A DNA stretch of 64,000 bases from Geomicrobium sp. JCM 19039 (GCF_000698145.1 NZ_BAXB01000001.1:1-64000), one strand, 5' to 3'. Counted from the stretch's first letter, positions 26,493 through 36,548 are shown. The notes: generated by a model not told the origin, from the letters alone. Program-made: numbers and translations.

Positions 26493-28294
26493 ATGTGTGG
26501 AATCGTAGGCTATGTAGGATCACAAGCGGTGAAAGATATTTTATTAAAAGGGTTGGAAAAGCTTGAGTATCGCGGATACGACTCTGCTGGACTCGCGATC
26601 GTAGACGAGCACGTAGAGGTTGTGAAAGAAAAGGGACGCATCGCGACCCTTCGTGAAAAAGCAGACATTCAAGACCCGAAAGGCACAATCGGTGTGGTCA
26701 TACACGATGGGCGACGCACGGTGTACCCAACATTACGAATGCGCACCCTCACCAAAGTACAACGGAGCGCTATACACTTGTACACAATGGTGTGATTGAG
26801 AACTTTGAAGAGCTCAAAGCTGAATATCTTCAAGGTGTGGATCTCGTCAGTGACACAGACACAGAAGTCATTGTACAGATCATCGAAACGTTTGCTAAAA
26901 AAGGCTTAAGTACAGAAGAAGCGTTCCGAAAAACGCTTGCTTTGTTAGAAGGATCTTACGCCATTGCCCTTCTTGATGAAGAGGACCATGACACGATTTA
27001 TGTCGGTAAGAACAAGAGCCCGCTGCTCGTTGGTCTTAGCGATGAAGCCAACGTTGTCGCGTCTGACTCAATGGCGATGCTTCATGTGACGAAAACGTTT
27101 GTTGAACTGATGGATGAAGAAATGGTCATCTTAAATCGTGATGGGGTCCAAATCAAAAAGCTGGACGGTACGCCGGTTGAGCGCGAATCATTCGAAGCAG
27201 AATTGGATGAGAGCGACACGGAGAAAGGGACGTATGCTCATTTCATGCTCAAAGAAATTGATGAGCAGCCATTCGTCATCCGAAACATCATCCAGCAGTA
27301 CCAAGATGAGGACAATGAGATTAAACTGTCCAAAGATATCCGTGCAGCTGTAACCGAAGCGGACCGCATTTATATTATTGCAGCAGGCACAAGTTATCAC
27401 GCTGGCCTTGTCGGAAAAGAATTGCTTGAGAATGTTGCAGGCATTCCCGTTGAAGTGCATATCGCAAGCGAATTTCTATACAACCAGCCACTTTTGTCAA
27501 AACAACCGCTGTTCATCTTCATTTCTCAAAGTGGAGAAACGGCAGACAGCCGCGGCGTGCTCGTAAACGTCAAACGAGCGGGTCATCCGTCAGTAACGAT
27601 TACCAATGTTCCTGGCTCAACACTTGACCGTGAAGCTGATCACGCCTTGTACACGTATGCCGGCCCAGAAATTGCTGTTGCTTCAACGAAAGCATACACG
27701 GCGCAAATGGCGGTATTATCCATCTTGGCGATGGATGCTGCCCAAGCAGCGGGGATTGACAGTGACTTTGATGCGATCCATGAATTGAGCATCGTTGCCA
27801 ATGCAATGGAGACACTCACCGATTCCAAAGACGACATGGAGCAGATCGCCCGCGACTTCTTGCTAGAGACGCGCAATGCTTTCTTTATCGGAAGAGGGTT
27901 TGACTATCACGTCGTTCAAGAAGGCGCACTAAAGCTTAAAGAAATCTCATATATCCAAGCAGAAGGGTTTGCAGGTGGCGAATTAAAGCACGGCACGATC
28001 GCGCTCATCGAAGAAGGAACACCGGTCATTGCACTGGCTACTCAAGAGAGCGTCAACCTGAACATTCGCGGCAACCTCCAAGAAGTCGTTGCCCGCGGCG
28101 CCAACCCGTGCGTCGTCAGCATGGAAGGCACGCACCGCCCAGATGACCAAGTCGTTGTACCGAACGTGCACAACTACTTGACACCGCTCGTATCCGTCAT
28201 CCCGCTCCAACTCATTTCTTACTACGCAGCCCTACACCGCGGCTGTGACGTAGATAAACCACGTAACCTTGCTAAGAGCGTTACCGTAGAATAA
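26493..28294 (+). CDS. glmS: Glutamine-fructose-6-phosphate aminotransferase GlmS (frameshifted in this sequence)
   Basis: Makes glucosamine-6-P, the first step to UDP-GlcNAc. The N-terminal glutaminase begins MCGIVGYVG with Cys as nucleophile; two SIS isomerase domains follow. The frame breaks at GG 26696-26697. One more G gives [14 protein letters not shown], an invariant family motif, and a protein of 600 residues, exactly the family length. GGAGGAATC precedes ATG 26493, and the ribozyme lies upstream. As in glmM, an error is much likelier than inactivation of this normally essential gene. Confidence 0.95.
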
Positions 28295-28303
28295 AGTAGT
28301 GAG

Positions 28304-28329
28304 CCGTCCGCTTTGCGGGCGGTTTTTTT
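28304..28329 (+). terminator. Terminator after glmS
   Basis: CCGTCCGC and GCGGGCGG arms around TTT, then seven T residues. Confidence 0.9.
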
Positions 28330-28674
28330 CTGTATAAATTAGATAACCCAAGTCATTCCGTCATTCAGGCTTTCAACATCTCGGTCTGTGCGCTGAACGG
28401 CTGGCGCTTAACAGTTGGGGGTAGGGGTGCCATCAACTGTTGATTTTATATGGAGTGAATTTAAAATATGATATTTTCGCAAACTTACAGCGTGCGTATC
28501 TTAGTAGTAAAAATGCCGATAGGTCTAAGTAACGATATTGCTGATGGCGCGATAAAAAGTAAGAGAGTAACTGATAAATATTTTGGTGCTAAACCTGATT
28601 GGCGCGCAACGACTAAAGCAACCATCTGCCTAAATTGCTCTGTCTCAATGATACCACTGGAATGTTAAGTGCCC
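28330..28674. other. Intergenic region with no recognisable gene
   Basis: A 66-codon open frame at 28468-28668 lacks a ribosome-binding site and resembles nothing known. No structured element was seen. Confidence 0.5.
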
Positions 28675-29169
28675 TTAAGTGGCTGGTAACTCGCGTATGA
28701 TATCGTTGTATTCTTCAACAGTCAAAGTTCCTTTCTCCCTAATCTTGTAATCAATATGAGAAAACGTGTCACTAATCTCTTCTAAGAATTGTTCTTCCTC
28801 TTCTCTTAACCCTTGTGGGGAGTTAAACTCATACTCTTCACCCGTTTCACCACGAATAACTCTATGTAACTTACCCCACGGCTCTAATGGGCTAGGACTG
28901 CTCATTCCGTTCTGAAAAAATGAGGGACCCTTCACCCACAAATTTTCCAGTTGTTTTACCTCCATTAACAAATGGTGGTATGATTCATCTGTTTGATTTT
29001 CTAAGTGCAATTGAGCTGCATATGAAGCCCCGCTCGCCTGACTCCTGAATTCACTAATATAAGAGGTAAATCCATGAATTCGATTTTGCTCTTCATTAAT
29101 TAGAAATAAATTAAATATAAGACTTACTGCAAAGCCCATACCAAGAACTCCGATTACAATATTCTTCAT
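28675..29169 (-). CDS. Membrane-anchored hypothetical protein
   Basis: 164 residues. One N-terminal hydrophobic helix (about 4-24) anchors or exports a mostly helical, acidic remainder; no family was recognised. GAGGAC lies before the ATG. Upstream is a mobile element (29187-29813), whose left end is only 18 bp from the start codon, so the native promoter may have been displaced. Confidence 0.65.
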   Translation of the reverse strand: MKNIVIGVLGMGFAVSLIFNLFLINEEQNRIHGFTSYISEFRSQASGASYAAQLHLENQTDESYHHLLMEVKQLENLWVKGPSFFQNGMSSPSPLEPWGKLHRVIRGETGEEYEFNSPQGLREEEEQFLEEISDTFSHIDYKIREKGTLTVEEYNDIIRELPAT

Positions 29170-29186
29170 TAATAACGTCCTCGTTT

Positions 29187-29813
29187 CTAGATAGAATGTA
29201 ACATTTTCTTAATTGCACAGTTTGTTGTTGCTTTCCACTGCAGGCGGATGCTTGCAATCCAGAGCACAAGGGCAACATCGGTGGCGAAAATACACCCACC
29301 GTGTTTTCTATGCACTCCAGAGCACAAGTGCAACATCGGTGGTCAAAGTACGCCCACCGTGTTTTCTTAACACTCTAGAGCATAACGACGAAACGGTTCA
29401 CGTTTCTGGCCTACTGGTCACGGTGTGGAAAGAAGCCGAAATGCCCCATATATTTATTTGTGTGACACTTGAGAAAGAAAAATCATCATTTTAAACGTGG
29501 ATGCGCACATAAACGGAGTCAACGGTCACAAATCTGAATATATGTGACCGTTGAGGACCGAAAGTTCACGGTTTAAAGGCTGGATTGTCACATACGTGAC
29601 AGGAGATCACACGCTTGCTTCAGGTGGTTACCATCGGTCACGTCTTTTTACCATTCAGCAAACGTCTTCTGTGTTTCCCACAACCCTTGCAGTAACGAAC
29701 AACGATCGACATCGAAGTGAGATGAACTTCAACAGACGATCGGTAGGTGTTTGCCTGTAAAGACCGAGCTCGGTCATCGGATTCAGTGAAATTCTTTCGT
29801 TCAACTTATATAG
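29187..29813. mobile_element. MITE-like element with terminal inverted repeats (family 2, copy B)
   Basis: A 627-bp non-coding element. The left end CTAGATAGAATG-TAACATTTTCTT and the inverted right end CTATATAAGTTGAACGAAAG form imperfect terminal repeats, matching those at 46485 and 46954. Inside are two tandem 58-bp units (29259-29316 and 29317-29374), each with a CGGTGG/CCACCG hairpin. An 11-bp hairpin (CAACGGTCACA/TGTGACCGTTG near 29520-29556) and GGCTGGATTGTCACATA follow. No transposase is encoded, so any movement would need help from elsewhere. Confidence 0.65.
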
Positions 29814-29993
29814 ATAGGTTTAACTTCACAAATTCCTTAACTATAGTGTGTGTATAGGGGAATGTACTCCGCTATATTAGGTATTTCAATTAATGTTTCG
29901 TTCATTAATTTTATTCATAATAATGTGTATTCAATATATTCAGAGGGGATATGATGTAAGATATATAATTCTTTCTTGGAGTGATTACAACTT

Positions 29994-30206
29994 GTGCTAG
30001 CTATATCAGTAGTTGTCATAGGCTTCCTAATGTATTCTATTTTATTGTGGACAACAGGTAGTGGTGTTATTGTATCGAACGATGTTATAACACGCAACTC
30101 GGTTACATCTCATTTACAGGAACTATATATTCTAAAAGTAGTTATTGCTATAGCTTTGTTAACAATAGGCTTGGCTGTAATTTTTTTCGTTATATTTCAG
30201 GTGTAA
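29994..30206 (+). CDS. Small two-helix membrane protein
   Basis: 70 residues with two hydrophobic helices (about 3-22 and 46-68) and a short polar loop. Start is GTG behind a TTGGAGTGATT ribosome site with slightly long spacing. No family recognised; might be a small regulator or a toxin-like peptide, but nothing shows this. Confidence 0.5.
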   Translation: MLAISVVVIGFLMYSILLWTTGSGVIVSNDVITRNSVTSHLQELYILKVVIAIALLTIGLAVIFFVIFQV

Positions 30207-30291
30207 AAGAAAACAAAGGGGAGTAATACTCGTTCATTAATTTAATTCGTCAGTACAAAAACCTATTAAACAAATCCTCACTCCTCCATCT

Positions 30292-30603
30292 CTAAATCCC
30301 GTTGAACTCAATTCTCTCAACACCAAATTGCTGCGGCGGTAAAGACTCATTTCTGCCGACAAACTCGTCATAGTAAACGGTGATATCATCATCTACTTCA
30401 ATTTCTTCATACATCTCAGGTGGAACAGAAAAGATAATGGTATTTTCGTCTTCATTCCCTTCATTTTCTTGTTCAACATAAACCCACTTAAAATTATTGT
30501 TTGCGGACGTTATTTCCGTTACATTCCCAGAGAAAATGGATAAGTCATCATCGTTACACGCGGCCAAAAAAATTATTATGATTAATGGCACTAGTTTACG
30601 CAT
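30292..30603 (-). CDS. Small lipoprotein, hypothetical
   Basis: 103 residues with signal peptide and lipobox LAAC at residues 13-16, then an acidic domain rich in Asp and Glu (EEIEVDDDITVYYDEFV). Probably anchored on the outer face of the membrane. The beta-rich core resembles small OB-like lipoproteins of bacilli (weak inference). Confidence 0.7.
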   Translation of the reverse strand: MRKLVPLIIIIFLAACNDDDLSIFSGNVTEITSANNNFKWVYVEQENEGNEDENTIIFSVPPEMYEEIEVDDDITVYYDEFVGRNESLPPQQFGVERIEFNGI

Positions 30604-31014
30604 TGAAAACCTTCCTTTTCAGTGCAGGTTAGTTGGTGACCCATTCAAGATACGTAGAGAACCCGAGGTGTTAAAAGGCCAGCTTAAATTGGTAAGAAGA
30701 CATACTGTTTGTTAAAAACCCATACCCATTCACTTCGATTGATAAAACAACGAATGAACTTCATTAGTACTAAGTAAGAATCGAACTCGTTTTGCAGAGC
30801 ATGACGAGAAAGTTTGCAATGAGGGAGGGCTTTTAAAAAATAATGGATAAGTATATGGATCTATAGTTAGCGAAGTTTAATTTTTGGAGAGGGGATTGAT
30901 TATTGTGAATCTTTGACATGAGTATAAACGTAGCTAGAGAGAAGCTTAGCACACGGAATGATGCAAAAAGACTTCAAAAACGAGCATCTTCAATTGCGCA
31001 AAGGGGTCAGTTTT
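30604..31014. other. Intergenic region with no recognisable gene
   Basis: AT-rich, with short unsupported open frames only; no hairpin with a T-run was found. Confidence 0.5.
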
Positions 31015-31330
31015 ATGAGTGCCATCGCATATATACTAGGAATATTATTAATAATATTCGGCTATTTGATTGGTGTAAAGAAAAAGCTACACTTGCTCTC
31101 ATTCGTTTGGATTGGCTTTTCAGAAGATCTCGTCACGAGCCTCTAGAGATCGAGTAGCAAAAACAATCGAAACCATGCTCATCGTTGTTGGCGTCGCTCT
31201 TTTGCTAGGGCCACTGATGAAAGGGTTGATAGGAGAAACGCGGACGGCGATCATGAGTGTTGTTCTTATAGTAGGATCCGTCATAGCTACCGGGGTCGTG
31301 GTTTTCAAAATGGAGAGTGGCGATAACTAA
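31015..31330 (+). CDS. DUF3784-like small membrane protein (frame disrupted)
   Basis: ATG 31015 follows AAAGGGG. The first part reads MSAIAYILGILLIIFGYLIGVKKK; the second, in another frame from about 31125, reads RASRDRVAKTIETMLIVVG and continues through two more helices. Joined, they give about 105 residues with three helices and a KKK turn, resembling DUF3784 proteins. The shift is in the opposite direction to most breaks in this window (one base extra or two missing), so this may be genuine decay. Confidence 0.5.
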
Positions 31331-31418
31331 GGTGTCTATTTGAATTAGCTAGTCCTTGTCGTGAATTTAACGGGCCATCCGAAAAAAGAAGATGAATACA
31401 TTTAAAGATATTGTTGCT

Positions 31419-31459
31419 AAAAAGAGGAAGCAATCTTAGAACAGATGCTTCCTCTTTTC
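31419..31459 (-). terminator. Terminator of the rap-phr operon
   Basis: AAAAGAGGAAGCA and TGCTTCCTCTTTT are perfect 13-bp arms, 8 nt beyond the phr stop codon on the minus strand. Confidence 0.9.
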
Positions 31460-31466
31460 CTGGTTT

Positions 31467-31625
31467 TTAATCTTCGCCATCAGCTTTATCATCCGGAGTT
31501 GCATCGTTTACCGATATAGAGTTCGTGCTTACCCCGTCTTCTAACGACCCGTCCATCGATGAGAATCCCGACAACATACTTATCGCAAGCACTAATACGA
31601 ATAATGATGAACTAATTTTTTTCAT
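31467..31625 (-). CDS. Phr-type signalling peptide precursor
   Basis: 52 residues: an N-terminal signal sequence (MKKISSSLFVLVLAISMLSG) and a hydrophilic acidic tail ending DDKADGED. The ATG overlaps the last 14 nt of the rap gene, the usual rap-phr layout. Phr precursors are exported, cut to penta- or hexapeptides and re-imported by Opp to inhibit the cognate Rap. The tail has no obvious basic-residue-plus-Thr pentapeptide like those of PhrA or PhrC, so the mature peptide cannot be named. Confidence 0.75.
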   Translation of the reverse strand: MKKISSSLFVLVLAISMLSGFSSMDGSLEDGVSTNSISVNDATPDDKADGED

Positions 31626-32720
31626 GATTAGCTACCCCTATATGGTTTAATTTTCTTGCAAATTCCATGGATTGTCGTAAATATACTAGCGCTTTGCTCG
31701 TCTCATTAAATTGTGACTCAAGTATTTCAGAGACAGACTCACAAGCTTCATGAGCTTCAAAATACAATTCACGTTCAACCATCATATCTATTCCTTGATC
31801 AATCGTTTCGTAGCACACCCCCATTTTATGGAACAATCCTTCAAGAATGATAAGTTTTGCTTGTTGTTCGACAAGATGAAATCGATTAAGGGAGCTTTTT
31901 AGTGCGGATAACTTGGTAAGACCAAGCTCGATCTCTCCTAATCGGATATGAATGACAGCTAAATTAAAATTCGATTTTATTTGGAGAGTCGTGTTATTAC
32001 TCATATCATCAAGAGAGGATATTATGACTTGCTTCGCATGGTGATAATGCTTATAACGCATTAGGTGTAGTCCATATGTGCGCTTTACGATCCTGTTGTG
32101 TTGGTGATCCCCTTTGAGGTTTCCATTGCCTTAAAAAACATCCGCTCTGCATCTTCTATCTGACTTAACTCTGAATAGATTGCTGCAATGTAATTTTGAC
32201 AGTTTGCAAGTTTATAACGTAATGGCGGTTCTAGTTCATAGATGAAAGCTGCCGACTCGAAGTAACTAAAGGCAGCAATGTTTTGATGAAGTCGATAATA
32301 GATTTGCCCGAATCGATAGTAGAAGTTGGCCTGTTCAATGGAGTCAAGATCAATGAGTGCTGTTTCTGCCTCACGGTAGCAGTCCAAAGCGGTCATATAA
32401 TTATTATTGTTAAAATGTATGATTCCTTGGTTTGAGAAGAACACGTACTTGTGAAAATCATTAAAAAACATTTCTCCGACAGCATCAACCAAGTATTCTT
32501 TTTGCCGGATAGGATGATTTCGCAAAGTACCGATCACTAATTGGTGGCGAAATTCAATAAGGCTGTAGATTGACTCAAAGGCTTCTGGTAATAGTTCGTT
32601 CTGTAATTTTGAACGAATGCTAGAGCGGTATTGTTCCGCTTGATCAATGTCTAGCAATCCGACAAACTTAAACCACATTTTCAATTTGTCTAATAGTACA
32701 CTTTGTGAGTTTTGATTCAT
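31612..32720 (-). CDS. Rap-family TPR regulator/response-regulator phosphatase (frameshifted)
   Basis: About 369 residues once joined: an N-terminal helical bundle (MWFKFVGLLDIDQAEQYRS) followed by TPR repeats (ALDCYREAETALIDLDSIEQANFYYRFGQIYYRLHQ and similar). Rap proteins dephosphorylate Spo0F or block ComA-like DNA-binding regulators. The frame breaks at about 32089-32094; one added base joins NTTG to IVKRTYGLHLMRYKHYHHA. AGGTGA precedes the ATG. It is coupled to the phr gene and shares its layout with the second cassette at 35454-36677, but the two diverge strongly in sequence. Confidence 0.82.
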
Positions 32721-32933
32721 GGCTTCACCTACATATAAGACGTAAAGGTCTAGTGCTTTTCTAGTGTATATGATAAGCGATTTACATTTATATTCCTACA
32801 ATAATTGCAATTTCTAACGATTTTTCTCTCTGTATAGCTAAATTTAGACAAATATTGACAAGGTATATATTTGAAGTTGAATGAGGAACTAGAATTTCTA
32901 TCGGGAGGGAATAAAATTTTCGCTTTGTAAAGA

Positions 32934-32965
32934 CAAAGAGCCCTAGCAAAAATTGGCTAGGCTCA
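32934..32965 (-). terminator. Terminator of the 32987-33298 gene
   Basis: GAGCCTAGC and GCTAGGGCTC (minus strand, one bulged base) with a T-rich tail. The rest of 32721-32933 is AT-rich and holds the rap promoter region. Confidence 0.75.
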
Positions 32966-32986
32966 GTTGGGCCAAGCAAATTTCGT

Positions 32987-33298
32987 TTAATCAGTAACCT
33001 CACGATAAATCACTTCCTCTGCTTCTTCCAGTGCGGTTACTTTGACGGGTTCTTCGGTTACCGTGTCGTACCCAAATGAATTCACTTGTGCACTGTCGGC
33101 ATTTGTTGATTCTGAAAAACGGTTTTGGTAGGTTTGGATCTCTTCTGATATCGCTTCTTCAATCGGTACGGCTTCAACTTCAGTAGCCTCAATTTCATTG
33201 GAAATTTCAGCGGGGTCAGTCGCTTCATCATCTGCTGAGATTCCGAGTAGGAGTGCACTACTGATGATCGTTGTTGGGTAAAGAAGCCATTTATTCAT
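32987..33298 (-). CDS. Secreted acidic hypothetical protein
   Basis: 103 residues: a signal-like N-terminus (LLYPTTIISSALLLGISA), then a Glu-rich, probably disordered chain with a YQNRFSESTNADSAQVNSF segment. GGAGGT precedes the ATG. No family recognised. Divergent from a decayed sigma-factor gene. Confidence 0.6.
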   Translation of the reverse strand: MNKWLLYPTTIISSALLLGISADDEATDPAEISNEIEATEVEAVPIEEAISEEIQTYQNRFSESTNADSAQVNSFGYDTVTEEPVKVTALEEAEEVIYREVTD

Positions 33299-33426
33299 TT
33301 AGCAAACCTCCGTATTTGTATGGGTCGTTCTTATACGCGTAGACGTAAATGAGCAAATATTGTTGCGGATGATTTGCAACAATATTTGCCTTCGGGCGTC
33401 TAAACCAGAGAGGGAGGGTAGCTACG

Positions 33427-33971
33427 ATGTATGAGGATGATATTCTTGTAGAGCATGCTTTGGACGGAGATGATGGGGCAGTTGAGAACTATATTTTAAG
33501 TATGTGGACTCTATTTTCGCTATGCTTATGTTCATCTAGGAGATTACCACGATGCAGAAGAGTTAACGCAAACGTTTTTTTGGAAATGAATGCAGAGTTT
33601 ACATAAATTTCAGAGGCAATCTTCTTTTAAAACGTGGTTATTCTCCATTGCCTGCCGTGCAATCATAGACCAATCCCGGGAACAGAAACGTCAACGTTTT
33701 CTAAAAAAGGGTAGAGGACTTAGAACTTAGGATGCCTCAGCGGGCGTCTGTTGACCGAGAAGTTACAGCAAAGGAAAGTTACGATGAAACGATCTCGTTG
33801 TTACAGCAGTTGCCTGAACAATACCGCATAGTACTTTTTCTTCGTTTTGTGGAGGAGAACTCTATAGAGTCAACAGCAGAAGTAATGAAGCATTCATACA
33901 AATCGGTTCAGGCGCTCCAGTATCGGGCGCAGAAGAAATTGATGGATCTCGCACGTAAGGAGGCAGAGTAG
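33427..33971 (+). pseudogene. Decayed ECF sigma factor gene
   Basis: Region 2 is still readable in pieces (VDSIFA, then VHLGDYHDAEELTQTFFW, then LHKFQRQSSFKTWLFSIACRAIIDQ). So is region 4 (LPEQYRIVLFLRFVEENSIESTAEVM). At least three frame changes (near 33500, 33525 and 33724) and an in-frame TGA near 33588 separate them. This multiple damage differs from the single homopolymer breaks elsewhere and indicates a true pseudogene. A ribosome site (GAGGGAGG) and ATG remain. Confidence 0.8.
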
Positions 33972-33972
33972 G

Positions 33973-34260
33973 ATGAAGGATGAGCAGCGACCTACAGATT
34001 GGAAGTCCTTTGAATCAAAGCTGACAGCTATGAAGCCGTCAATGGAAGAAGAAGCCCGAATGAAAGGCTTGGCTTATGCGCACGAAACAGTGAAAGAAGC
34101 TAGAAAGCAACATCGTCGACGCACTTTTTTGAAAAAGATCTTTATTCCTATACCCGCAGTCGTTGTGCTACTGTTCATGATTGCGCCCATCACGATCTGG
34201 TCACCAGGAGATGAAGAAGGCCTTCAGGAAATGAACAAGAGGAAGAGGAGATTCATATGA
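33973..34260 (+). pseudogene. Remnant of the partner anti-sigma factor
   Basis: 95 residues: a charged N-terminus, a basic stretch (KQHRRRTFLKKIF) and one membrane helix (PIPAVVVLLFMIAPITIW), then it stops soon after. The layout right after a sigma gene and the single helix suggest an anti-sigma protein that has lost its outer domain. It starts 2 nt after the sigma stop codon. Confidence 0.6.
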
Positions 34261-34347
34261 ACCCAGAAGAAGATGAGGCAGATAAATAGTCGCATACTCC
34301 ACCCATGTAGATTGATTGCGTTGTCGACATGATATTAAAATAAACGG

Positions 34348-34563
34348 CTATGATTGTAGGTTAATCTTTCTTTGTGCATGTTTTTGTAAGGCGAAGAACA
34401 ATGCTAAGCAGCTGATACCCAAAGCTGCGGACGATAGAGCGTCGATTGTTCGTTCCCCGATTTGAAATACATTTATAAATGCAATGACTACGGTGATTGA
34501 GCCGAAGGCAATGGCCAACCATTTAAATCGTTGTGCGAGTGATCGGAGCTTTTTCGGTTCGAT
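34348..34563 (-). CDS. Small two-helix membrane protein with no standard start codon
   Basis: An open frame of 71 codons with helices WLAIAFGSITVVIAFINVF and ALSSAALGISCLALFFAL and a basic C-terminus. AAAAGGAGTGAG is well placed before ATC at 34563, but no ATG, GTG or TTG occurs between the upstream stop and the first helix. Either initiation is at ATC, the base call is wrong, or the gene is dead. Confidence 0.4.
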   Translation of the reverse strand: MEPKKLRSLAQRFKWLAIAFGSITVVIAFINVFQIGERTIDALSSAALGISCLALFFALQKHAQRKINLQS

Positions 34564-34919
34564 GTTGACTCACTCCTTTTCATCATAAAGCCTTTTATGT
34601 CACGTTTTATCTTAATGGTAGTAGTGAGTGGTGGGATTACTCTTAGCATTCCAAGATACTTGATCAAGAAAGAATACGATATTTGGCAAGAACGAACGCT
34701 ACCGTTTTTCTAAGGATAGAACATCATGCGAATCACGTATATGTTCGGAAGTGTTAAACTGAAAATTTATACAATAGCACTCAGGGTGTTAGTCACTCTC
34801 CATGATCACGTGTTAACGATTTGTATGTAAGATTAACATGAATTAGCATATTATGTCACCTCGCCTCGAAAAGGTATGGAACTTAATTGATTGAAGGAGC
34901 GAAGGTAAACGTGCAGGCT
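34564..34919. other. Intergenic region, 356 bp
   Basis: Holds a 38-codon plus-strand frame (ATG 34597) with one hydrophobic stretch but no ribosome site, judged unreliable. Nothing else was recognised. Confidence 0.4.
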
Positions 34920-35253
34920 TTAGGGAATCATAATATTGACAGGTTCAGAAATTGTATGAAGGTTGATGATTGGTTTTTGGTGTGAATAGGCAAACCAATT
35001 TCCCACATCGTGCCAGGGCCTTGTTCGTCATAAATGGCAACGATGGTGTCAGCGTATTGTATCGTCTCCCTGTCGTCATCGAAAGTGGCACTTCTCCATT
35101 CGAGTGATCCAAATTCAAGTTGTTCATTGTCATGCTCTCGTGGGACTAAACAGCCGAAGTCCTTTCCAACGCAAAATGTCCTCGGTAATTTCAACTTTCT
35201 TCAATTGCTGTTCAATTAAAGAAACCTGAAGCTAAATAAATGTATGTAGACAT
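34920..35253 (-). pseudogene. Decayed nucleoside 2-deoxyribosyltransferase-like gene
   Basis: After GGAAGG, ATG 35253 opens MSTYIYLASGFFN; later pieces in other frames read EQQLKKVEITEDILRWKGL, then TIQYADTIVAIYDEQGPGTM with WEIG, then FAYSHQKPIINLHTISEPVN. This order and the DxGTxWEIG-like block are typical of the family, which swaps bases on deoxynucleosides. Three frame changes within about 330 bp suggest decay, although one is a T-run change. Confidence 0.65.
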
Positions 35254-35453
35254 AATACCTTCCATAATAGCTGCCACTGTATATTGTATATGTTCAAGAT
35301 GAGTTTTTATTTCTGAATGAGGAGTGAAGAAAAAATATATTTATCTATAAATTTAGAATATAAAGTGCAATTGTGATCTGTATAGTGTAGAGTAGATATT
35401 AGGGAATATTTCTTAGTATTCAGTTATTCAATTGGTTGAAAGGGTGTTGGTTT

Positions 35454-36547
35454 TTGTCTAAAGAATTAGAGAATAAGCTGGTAACACTTATTGGGGAGTG
35501 GTTAAAATTACTGTCTGATTATGAATTGGAGCAGGCTAAAGAAATGCAAGCCAGATCACTGAATTAATGCGATTCAATACGATATCAAAACAAGTAACTT
35601 CATACTATGATTTAGTAAACTTTAAACATCAAATGCTTGCAAATCAGATTCTACACCGGCTAGATGGCCAAATATCAGCTCAGGTAGTTGATGTTGAAGA
35701 AACAGACAACACACTAAATTACCTTTATAACTATATGGAGGGACTGCTGGCAACAAATACAGAAAGGTACATAGAAGCTTTGTCATATTACCGCGAAGCC
35801 GAAAAGTATCTCGTTTACGTAAGTACAAATGAGCAAGCAGAATTTTATTTTAGGCAAGCACACGTATATTATCGATTGGATCAAAATTTAACTGCTTTGA
35901 GTTATGCTAATCATTCATTTGAAATGATTAAGAACTCACAAAGACATACGAAGCTAAAAATTAATGCTTTGATGTTAAAGTCTGGTGTTTATTCAGAAGC
36001 AGGGAACTACGATAGATCGGACAAATACTCGAATCAAGCGATTATGTTAGCTACGCAAGAACCTTACGCTAAATCTCTTGCTATTCGTGGGAAAGCGAAC
36101 AACTCATATCGCCACGGAAGGCTTGATGAAGCAATCAATCTGTATAGTGAAGCTTTAGACACAGGAGGTCAAAAGAACACAATTATCGGTGTTAAGACAC
36201 GTTATAACTTAGCAAATACATTGTTAAAAATAGGGGCTTATGATAAAGGGAAGGAACTATTGGAACGTGTAGAAAAAGAACTAGAAGACCATTCTTTAGG
36301 TTTAAGAGAATATGTAGCCAGGTGCTCTGTCACACGTGGTCTATATTTAGAAAGAACAGTTGACGAATCATTAATTAATCGAGGTTTTATGATATTAAAA
36401 GAGCACCATCTTTTCTTTGAAATGAATGAATTAGCAGAAGACTTATCCAATTACTACAAATTAAATGAGAATTATGAGAAAGCCCTTTCGTACTTGCATA
36501 TTTCTCAGCAAGCGACTAAAGGAAATTATCTAATAGGAGCTGAATAG
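35454..36547 (+). CDS. Second Rap-family TPR regulator (frameshifted)
   Basis: About 364 residues when joined. The TTG start at 35454, after AAGGGTG, reads MSKELENKLVTLIGEWLK. The frame breaks at CC 35551-35552, and one more C gives MQAQITELMRFNTISKQ. TPR repeats fill the rest (ALSYYREAEKYL, AEFYFRQAHVYYRLDQN, AINLYSEALDTGG). Role as for Rap proteins: peptide-controlled inhibition of a response regulator. A phr gene follows 1 nt after the stop. Confidence 0.82.
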
Positions 36548-36548
36548 T

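Noticed and set aside
28468..28668. 66-codon open frame
   Set aside because: No ribosome site, no recognisable domain and no neighbour coupling.
29259..29374. Tandem 58-bp repeats as a CRISPR array
   Set aside because: The units are directly adjacent with no unique spacers, and no cas genes are present.
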